DNA of 64,000 bases, taken from NCBI RefSeq assembly GCF_001649575.2, contig NC_051439.1:17726112-17790111 (forward strand). Direction: 5' to 3'. The notes under the pieces are model-generated. The model saw only the letters and a program-made list of their open reading frames with translations. It searched no databases and was not told the origin of the DNA. Shown here piece by piece: positions 45,601 to 55,400 of the stretch (position 1 is the first letter of the stretch; each line of letters opens with the position of its first letter). This DNA comes from Kryptolebias marmoratus. Taxonomy: Eukaryota; Chordata; Actinopteri; Cyprinodontiformes; Rivulidae. A program made the translations under genes and the position numbers.

Positions 45601-48470
45601 TCAGGCGTAAATGTGCCAACACTTGCTTGTTAGGGTTGTGACAGCTCCTGACAGATCTTTCACTATCTTAACTTGCTGCTGTCATCTTTTTCCTCAGTCC
45701 AAATTCCCTTCACTCTGCACGTGTCCAAGTTTGCTCCAAAGGCTATCCTTCTGTAATCTGAGACAGCCTTTAGATGTAAGAGACACAGGTGTAAGGTCAA
45801 GGGTGGGGACAGAGAGTTTTAGACTGTGCACCACTAAAGAATAATCAGACTTGTTTATGTGTTTTGTTTGCTGCTGGTGAATGTAAAGAGGCCTAAAAGT
45901 CGCCAAACCAGATCAAACGTGTTAGGACATAAGAAAGCCTGGAAAGCACTGCCTTTTGTTTTAAACAAACAAACAAAAACTAAATCTAAAACTTAACCTG
46001 AACACAAAACATATTTTACTTATTACAAGATTACCGTTAAAATACTTTTGGCAATATTTAAATACATTTATGCACTCAATTAAGTAAATAAATCCTATAA
46101 AGTATCAGTGACTCCTAATTAAAAAAGAAATCTGTTCAAGTGCTCATGGCCAGCAGCTGTTTGCAGATAAGAAGCAATTGTTTGCTCTTATCTTTGACTG
46201 TTATGTCAATTGAACCGAGATAATTATCAACACACGAGACACCACGAGAGTCTGAGTGTGCACTTTAATAACTTCATTTTAATTTTACCAGAGGTGATGA
46301 AGTTCAAGAATAAGAACAGAGGTATACAGGCAAGACCACATCCGGCACAGGATGTGTTTTTTAAACAATCCTAAACTGTAAGAATGGCCTCAGAGGAAAC
46401 AGTTCAAAATGTGTCCTTAGCTGTGAAAATATCTGAGACAATGCAACCTTACTGGAGCCTGAACTAAACACATGTTCTGCACAACACACTGACCACACAC
46501 AGTTCTGAAGTGGATCAGCAGAAAGGAGCAATTTGGTGCTAAAATAGCATATCATTAGGGTATTATTGACTCAATTATTAAGAGCAAGGTTTAAATTTAG
46601 ACAAACTGCTATGCGCCCTACCCTCCACAACAAGTTCAGAGGATGTTAACATGTCCTACATGGAAAGATGAGCACCTCAGGCCTTGTAGTTGTGGAAAGT
46701 GAGAGTCAGAAAAGACCAGATGAGAGGAAACATTTCCTGTTGAATTGACAGAGAGGTGAAGAGTTGGGAAGGTATACTTTATTTCCTGTCCAATAAAAGT
46801 GAAGAGGGGATTGCTGAGTCTCAAAGAGAGTGAGCTCATGGTCTGTTGAGTTTGGCATGAATGAATGTGTCATGTTTTATCCACATGGCTGAGATCAAGA
46901 GAAGAAAGAAGGCATTGCTGTTAAATTTACTGAAAGTCTCTGGGGAGCACAAACTTCTTGGAGCATTATGTTAGAGATGAATTTACAATTATAAAGATTC
47001 TTTGTTTGCTTCAGGCTCCAGAGAAACTTCTTGTGATAGAGTCCCAGAGAGAACAAGTAAGCAAAACTTTCTGTGTGGGTGAACTATTGCGGGGTCTTCT
47101 GGTCATTGTGAAACTCATATGCTAAGAATGTGTTTCCACTAAAATATCCCTTCAGTTTTACAATATTCGACACGGGAACAGTGTCCTCCAGGTAACCACA
47201 ACAAATGCACACTGTTTTGGTAATGGGTTACTTTTGGTTAAAACATTTATTTTTTTTGGTCTACAAATTTACTGTAGTATCCTACGAAACCTTTTCATCC
47301 ATCCATTTTCTTTACACGCTTGTCCTTTCTGGGTCACAGAGTGCTGGTGCCTATCTGCAGCCATCTCTGTGCGAGAGGCGGGGGACAAGTCCATCACAGG
47401 GCCACATAAAGACAAATGAGACAAACAACCATTCACGCTCTCACTCACACCTAGGGACAATTTTAGAATTACCAATTAACCTAACATGCATGTTTTTGGT
47501 TTGGGATAAAGGGAGAACAGGCAATCTCCATCCAGAAAGGCCCCAGGTCAGGAAGTGATCCTGCAACCTTCTTGCTGGGAGGTGACAGCTCTAACCACTG
47601 CGCTGCGGTTCCACCCAACTACTGAACCCATTTCATTAACTAAAAGAAAGAAATGTCGTCACACATCCAGTAACTGCCATGTTTCTTTGCATCAGTTTGT
47701 TTGATGGAAGAATCACAGCCACATCAAAAGTTGACTTAAAAAGAATCTCAAAAATGAAAAGCAAAACTAAATGGAACCCTATTATCCAGTTCACTTTTAC
47801 TGTCTTCTATTTAGAGACAAACTAGTAACAAAAATAAACAAGGTGAGATCAGCTTTTTGGTCCAAAACCTCAAGTTACAAAGCAAAAGCTGACCCACCTC
47901 AGAGTAATCGGTGTGGGGAGTCTGAACAAGTAACGAAAAAAAAAAAAAAAATACCACAACATAAAGATAAATTACAGAGAAACTGCTGTTTTTACAGGGG
48001 GAAGAAACTAGTAAAAGGGTAAGAGGACCAAAATAATATTTTAGAGGGGTCTTAAGGTAGCTTTCAGAATGCATATTGCATTTTTGGAACAAAAAATAAC
48101 CTTCATGGCACTTACCCTGGGAGTGGTCAGTGGCATTTTTGCTTACTGTTTACAGTTCTGATGAAGAACACTGCAAGCATGTTTGCGTGTGTGTGTTCCT
48201 CGTTTCTTACTTCTGCAATCATACGATTGGTGTCACCCAGGAAGAGTAGATTCAGCGCCTCCTCTTCGTTTGCTGACTGCTGCAGAGACAAGTTCCTGAG
48301 ATGGATGTTCTGTTCTGGATCCTCCATTATCAATACTTTCCTAAAACAGAAAAAAAAAACAGTAAAACCTGCTATCAAAGACATATGTAAAATGTATTCA
48401 TAGCACATTCATGAGACATGACAATGAAATTATAAAACTACATATTTTCAATAGATACTATTTGTAATCT

Positions 48471-48544
<74 letters not shown>

Positions 48545-49385
48545 CACACACACACAGTACTAAATCCAGAGCAGACCAGATATGCAGGTCAGTGTGGGCT
48601 ACAGCCCTGTCTGACATACAATGTATCTATATGGGGGTTCATAACATAATAACAGGCATGGGTTGGTTTTAAAAACAAATAGGTGGCTGTTTCATGCCCA
48701 CATAAGACAATCTGAAACACAGGGTCCTTTAACAGATGGGGCTGAATGACTACTGTGATCTTACCACATCATTCAGCCACCACTGATGTGAGAGTATGGC
48801 TGTTTGACTGACAAGTCAAGCAGGGAGGAAAGACTGGAGAACACATGCAGACAATTATGTTAACATGTGTAGGTAATTGAGGTGGTCTGATAAAACAGTA
48901 TTAATCTTATTGTAATTAAGCTCTGTGTCCTGGCAGGGTAACTTTCCTAAACACTCACGCCAACCCTAAATATAATTTGATTATTGTACTTCCACAAAAA
49001 TGACATAAACATAGCTTGAATGAAGGTAATTTGCAGATCTTCAGGAATTCAAACAATGGAAAGCTGAAAGCACGATGCAAACAGATGAAGAGTAGAGATG
49101 TAAAGTAAGAATAAAGAGTGTTGGTATGTCAAAGAGAAAAGAGGGGTTACTATAGGGAGAGGGAGAACCAGTCAGGCAGCTAAAGGGAGAAATTTGTCAG
49201 TGCCACAACCTCTGTTTGAATCAGCAAGTGTAGCCACAGCATGGTTAACAACGGGCACTGTCTATTTCCAGAAGACTGTGATTTGTGGGTATTTAAAGTC
49301 TGAGTTGGGTTTTTAGCGAAAGGACAAACTTCAAAATTAGGTTTGTGCCTGGAAGTCCTGCTTTAATATTAAGCGTTGGAAATAG

Positions 49386-49419
<34 letters not shown>

Positions 49420-52400
49420 GGCAAAAAGGACTAAACAAGATCAGATGCATTCTTCTAGAAAGCATGAACAGTAAAACAGTAGTCAAGATAACAAGAAATC
49501 AGTCAGAACAAGAAACAGGTTAAAACAAAAAAAGAGTCAGAAAAAAAAACAGTTGTTTAGAAAAAGACTGACGGCAGGTCCTCCAGTCGAGATGCCTCAT
49601 GTCGAGAATCCAAAAGGTCATATCCCAGCTCATTGTAGATTTCCAGGTAGGATATGTGTGTGGTGTACATCATGCTGCTGTCCTGTGAAGCAAAATAAAA
49701 TTAGCTAAAACCAAAAAAAAGATTGATACATTAACATTTAGGAGAGACTTTTGGCACCGTTTAGTCAGGAATGAATAGCAAATGTTGTTAAAGATTGCCA
49801 AAAGGAATTTACATTTCCATTATTTACATATATTTTTTATCACAAGTGAGCACTTTATTTAACAAAGGTTGAACTGAAAAGCAGAAGAGACTCGGCTGAC
49901 CTGACTGAAGCGCTCGTACAGGTAGGACAGAGTGCGAGGAATGATGCCACGATCACAGTAACGTTCGGCCCCTCCTGTGATGGTGAAGGTTTTCCCGCTG
50001 CCTGTCTGGCCATAAGCAAATATGGTGCCATTATAGCCAGCCAGTACACTGCACAGAAACCAATAACAGGCACTGAGGAAACCTGCTACACTTCAACTGT
50101 AACACAAACAACAGAATTTGGCTATATAAGCTTTTGTTGGTTAAGACCAGCTGTAAATGAACTTATTTCTTTATTTTTCTTTCAAAATACCAGTTCTGTG
50201 ACTTAAACATGACTTGAAAGTGTTTATAAATGTTTTTAATTGGCTGCTAACATTGATCAATTCTTTGCAACTTACGCCTCATATGCCATCACCATTTTAA
50301 CTTCTGAAGCTATTCTAAGCAGGCACTAAGAGTCTATGTGAATCAGAAGTGACACTTGAAACCCACAGAAAAGCGTGGCAGTGAATTCAGAGCTGCTCTG
50401 GCGGCAGACATCTGCTGGTGAGGGAGGAATGCCTTGGAGCATGAATGACAGAAAGAGCCCAAACCATCTCAACCAGGCAGGGTCTGGTGAATTTTGCTTT
50501 GGCATACAGCTGTCCTTCTGCACGTGCACAAAACCATGGAAACCAGTGATATTCCAAAATAATGGAACTCCTATAAGACATAATCTTTAAGTATAAAAAA
50601 AAACCCTGGAAATAAACCAGAAAGAAATGGTAAAATGACAGAGTGGCCTTAAAGCACTGATCGAATGTGTGGATAAACTCAGAGACTCGCCTCTTGTGAG
50701 AAAAAAAAATCCATACATTGTATTTTACAAGACAAATTTTGAATAAACTTAATCCTCCCACTTGTAATAAATCTGCCATTCCAGTGTTTGTGCAGTGGGT
50801 GGATATGCTGTGCTGTGTGCTGTACAATCCCACACCTTGCATGAGAGCAGTGCGGGGAAAAGCAGCATATCAGTTTATATGAAACACTTGTCCACTCAGG
50901 AGACTGGTGGTTCGTTAGTCCGACTTGGACAGCCAATGGGCATCAGTTCAGCCTAGCGTGAGTCAGAGCAGTGATTGGCAGCGGGGGAGAGAAGACACAG
51001 GCTCAGTGTTTAACCGAATGTCAGTCCTAATGATGCGGCATGGGTCCTACCACTGAGGCTTGGGCGTCTCTCAGTGCTTGTTCCTGTTTACACCTCAGCT
51101 TTCCTGGAAACTCAACAGAACTTTGTTCTTGTTGAAACTTTGTCTGCAGGTTTCACTGTCCTCTGAAGTGGGCTTAGAAGGTAGATAAAGGAGATTGTCT
51201 TACCAAACTAGTATTGTTACACTGACTTTTCCTCTCCAACAGTTATTAATGCTGGTTTGTTTTCAAGCTACTGTGTTGAAGACAGAAGACAACTGTTTTA
51301 TGTTGTTTGTTTGTTTTTACACCACAGCAGAGACAAAGACTAAGCCTTTTTTGGCAAAGAATTTTAAACATGTCAATTATTATGAATGCTACAAACAGAA
51401 AGAATTAAAAAAAGAAAACTGACAGCTGATGTGTCTGTAGGCCTGAGCTTCAGTTTGACAGGAAAAATGCAGCTATTTAGAAAGACCCCAGACTAAACCT
51501 GAATAAATATTTCCAAGCTATACAGGCTTTATAAAAACATTATGCCATTTCAAATTGGTTTCTTCTCATGAATACTATACAGTATTTCTGCCTTCCAACT
51601 GAGTTTCACAAAGTTAGGTTTTAGTCAGTCCCAGTCTCTGTCAAAGCACGACAGAGGGTAATATACAGAGGACAAACTACAGCCAGAACCAGAAGCAGCA
51701 GTCTTGAGGAAAACTGACATTAAGTGTAAAATAAACATCTTGGATATCTGAATTTAAACCTTTGGAAACATATTAGGTTTCAAGTTTTATTTGCCTGATT
51801 AATAAGTTCAGTGTTTGGAAGAATCAGATAGGAGAAGATGATAAAATAAGTGTTTAAAAATGAGAGAAAAAGACTAAATGTTGGATTTTAAACCATGAGC
51901 TGACATCTAAATGTTCTGTCACAAGGATTATTTCAAAGTCAGATTTGTCTTGCAACACCAAATGTTTTTTTTTCTTATTTAATATGTAGCTTTTTGATTG
52001 GTTTAAATCAGTTTGATTGATTGTTTTTAAAAGCATTCATTTAGAACTATTTACCCCTTTGCCTCATGGGTTTTAGCTACAGAAGTAGGATTTCAAAGGG
52101 CTGGACTCACAGTGGACTAAGAAATGCCTAATTGGTGAGACAGACTGGTCATGACTAGACAGAATGACTCGCGAACTCAACACTGCAGACATAGTACTTA
52201 TATCAAAAACCAAAAAAAAAGCCCAGCTCAAATTGATAAAAGACATTGTCTGGTTGTGACTTTATCTTGATGTATACCATCTGCCACAACAAAGGGGGAG
52301 CTATTAAAATGATGGCCTGGGAGGGCAACCTAATACCAGATCAGTGAACCATTGTGAGTCAAGTCAGACACATCCAAGCCTTTAGTCAGCCATTCCAGAT

Positions 52401-55400
52401 GGCTAACTGTGTTGTTTATATTGTCCTAATAGCCAAAATAATCCAAAGCACTTGTGGGATTCTACAAATAGGTCCCATTGTGACTAAGATGACTGAGTGG
52501 AATGTCAAGAAGATGGCAGAGCAAAACTGAGTGGTGAAGGGAAACAGTTGTAGGAAGAAGGAGAGAGAAGAACCTTGTTTACATGACAACGACAAAACCA
52601 ACATTCGATCACAGGAAATTTCAAGGAAATTCCCTCTCTTGTTGGCTGTTTTCTGTTTTGAAATTATATCCGAGCAGGCGGTGAGCAAATGTCACGAACA
52701 GAAAGGGTTTCTCTTTGTTAAAACTGAGTTTAACTCGTGTTTACACCATTCTTAGAGGAACAAGAGACCTAATGTAATTACTAAGTAAAAACTTATACAC
52801 GGATAGATCATAACAATTACAAGTATTTTATTACAAAACCTGCTAAGATTAATAACTCATTGTACATATAATTTGATTTCAACTTTACATTTTTCACTCA
52901 TATGCCTACTTTTCCTCAAGTCTTAATTATACATGCTGTATTTTCTCATGTTCTTTTTCCAATGTGTGCAAAAAAAACATAAACAGAAGGGTAACAGTGA
53001 GTTGATGCTTTAGGCCAAATTCAGAAAATCACTGACAGGTGAACAAAGTGACATTGTAGGTTAAGAAGGTAAAGTGTGAATTCTTAAAGTTAATGTGATG
53101 GAGGCAGGGAAAATGGCTACAGGTAAGGATGTAGCTGACTTTAGTGGCCAAATTGTAATAGTTATTCTGCTCTTGCTGCAGAATAATAAGTGTGTGTGTT
53201 TTTGATGAAAGCAGTGAAAGCACTACAGAGCTGCTGTAAAATGCAGAACAACTAATGGAGGCTTAAATACAGCTGTGGATGATAACCTGATGCATTACAG
53301 ATGACCAGAAATTAGAAACTCAATCAGGGTGTCTACAAAAGAAAAAAAAAAGTCAAACTAATTCTAGTTTGACTTAAGAAACAAGTTCCACAAAATCATA
53401 AAATAAAAAATAATTTAAAAAAAAATGATAAAAGAACACAAAATAATACAAAAGTTAGAAGAACAAGAAAGCCAAAACTAGGGCTGGCTAAAAATAAAAA
53501 CATGCTAAAATAAAGAAAACCAACAGACCATAACAGTACATGCTACATATAACTGTCTTTATTTCATCACTTCCTTTTTTAAGATGAAACCATGACGGGA
53601 AAAAAGAAAGCTACATGTAAAGTAAGCCTACATGTAAAATATAGAAAGCATAAAGCTCTGTGTTAAGGCCTAAAAATATTCTCACTCTCAGAATGGCACA
53701 CTGTGCCATCTCACCTGCCAGCGCCGTCCACTTAGTGGTTTAAGTACTTAAAATGTGCCAAACATCACAGACACCCTCCATTTCCATCTTAAAGAAAGCT
53801 GAGCTTTACTGACTTCCTGTCAACAAGGATGGCTAAAGTTTGTGTGGCCTGGCTTCAGCATGGGTGGACGGAAATGTTGCAGAGCAGAAAAGATCAACAA
53901 TATCTTTTAAGATTTTTGATTTTAGTTAAAATAAATGTGTAGTTGGTATACAAAACTGTTTTCTATCAATTAAATTATCTTTTAAAAATGCCAGAGAATC
54001 TAAGCAAATAAATAGAAACATGTCTTTGAAAAAAACATTTTACCTTTCTGCTACTGGTTTAGCAATATCTTCAAATATCTCCTCTTGTTTGGTGTGTTGA
54101 TCGAAAATCTTTTGGAACCTGGAGAACATTGAGAAGAGCTAAGACAATGTAAACATAATAACTTGGTGAAATAAAAAAAACAGCATCAATTTGGTATTTA
54201 AATCCCCTCCTGTCCATGTCTTATAAAGGTCTTATAAAGTAACTATTGCAGCTGATCTGATCTTAATTTCTATAAGTGGATGAGGAAGAAGTTTTTGTGT
54301 TTCGTAAAACAATCTCAACCCATCATGTTTTAACTCACAGGGCGATGGGGGAGACATGAGCGGAATCCGCCCAAAGAAGGTTGTTAAATGTGGAAATTTT
54401 ATTGCTATAAGGGCACAGGGGAACCTCCACAAGCTATTATGAGACTGTGTGGTTTTCGAAGGCTCTCAGCGTTCACTGCTGTCTGACTTTCTGTGAATTT
54501 AAGGCTTGGAAGCGTGGCATTGGCCCTGCACAAAGGGTATATGAGGCTGCAGCCCTTACTTTTACCATTAAACAGATGTTCTGCCTCTTCACTTCACTGA
54601 CAGGACTTGGGGATGAATTATTCATGGGAAAAGTTCTAATGCAACCGCAAGAGATAAAAGTTTGAGCTTTGTCTTTATTTATTGTGGCTTTTTACAGAAG
54701 ACCTTTGCAGTGCGGAGAACATCGTCTGCCATACTTTAATCTACAGGAAGCCATACTTTATATTCTGCACTAATGTAAGAGTAGTTTCCATTATAAAAAC
54801 ACACAACAGATGACTTTATGCAGATATATCTTTCTCATGGTTTTAGCTTCGTTCACCAAGCTTTTAAAATTTAGACAAATCAGAGACAGGTCTGAGAAAG
54901 GACAAGCCTGACATGCTACTAGTGTCAGTGACAAAGACTAATCTAATGTTTACATTATGTAACCTCAAACTCTATTGAATTTTTAATTATTTTTTTAAAT
55001 GGATGGATCAGTCAGGAAACAAATTAAAGTTTTACAGCAGGCGAAAACGTTTTGTAGAGAATCTACCTGAACTTATAGCATTCCCTCTTGTTGTTAACAA
55101 AGCCATCAGCCAGGTCCCTGGGCACCACAAACTCCAGAGAGGCACCTGTCCGCTCCTCACTGTCCACAGAGTACACCTGAGGAAACCAGAGGCAACAGAA
55201 GACTCAGTCTGTAAATAGCTGGTAACTAAAGGCAGAAAATTTGCCACAAGATGAAATTTAGGGAGCATTCAAGAGCAGCTAAAAAAACAAATATGTGCTG
55301 TTTTGAAAGAGTAGTCTGCTATATATACATAAATTTGTTTTGGTTATTTTTTTCAATTTTATGCTGTTTTTGTACATGGAACTATACATTCAGCCCTTTT

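Noticed and set aside
47205..47558. A 117-residue plus-strand open frame
   Set aside because: It runs through a teleost dispersed repeat, so the frame reflects the repeat and not a host gene.
50387..50842. A 151-residue minus-strand open frame in kif6 intron 3
   Set aside because: Phe/Leu/Ser-rich, low-complexity content with no recognisable domain, no splice context and no match I know; chance open frame.
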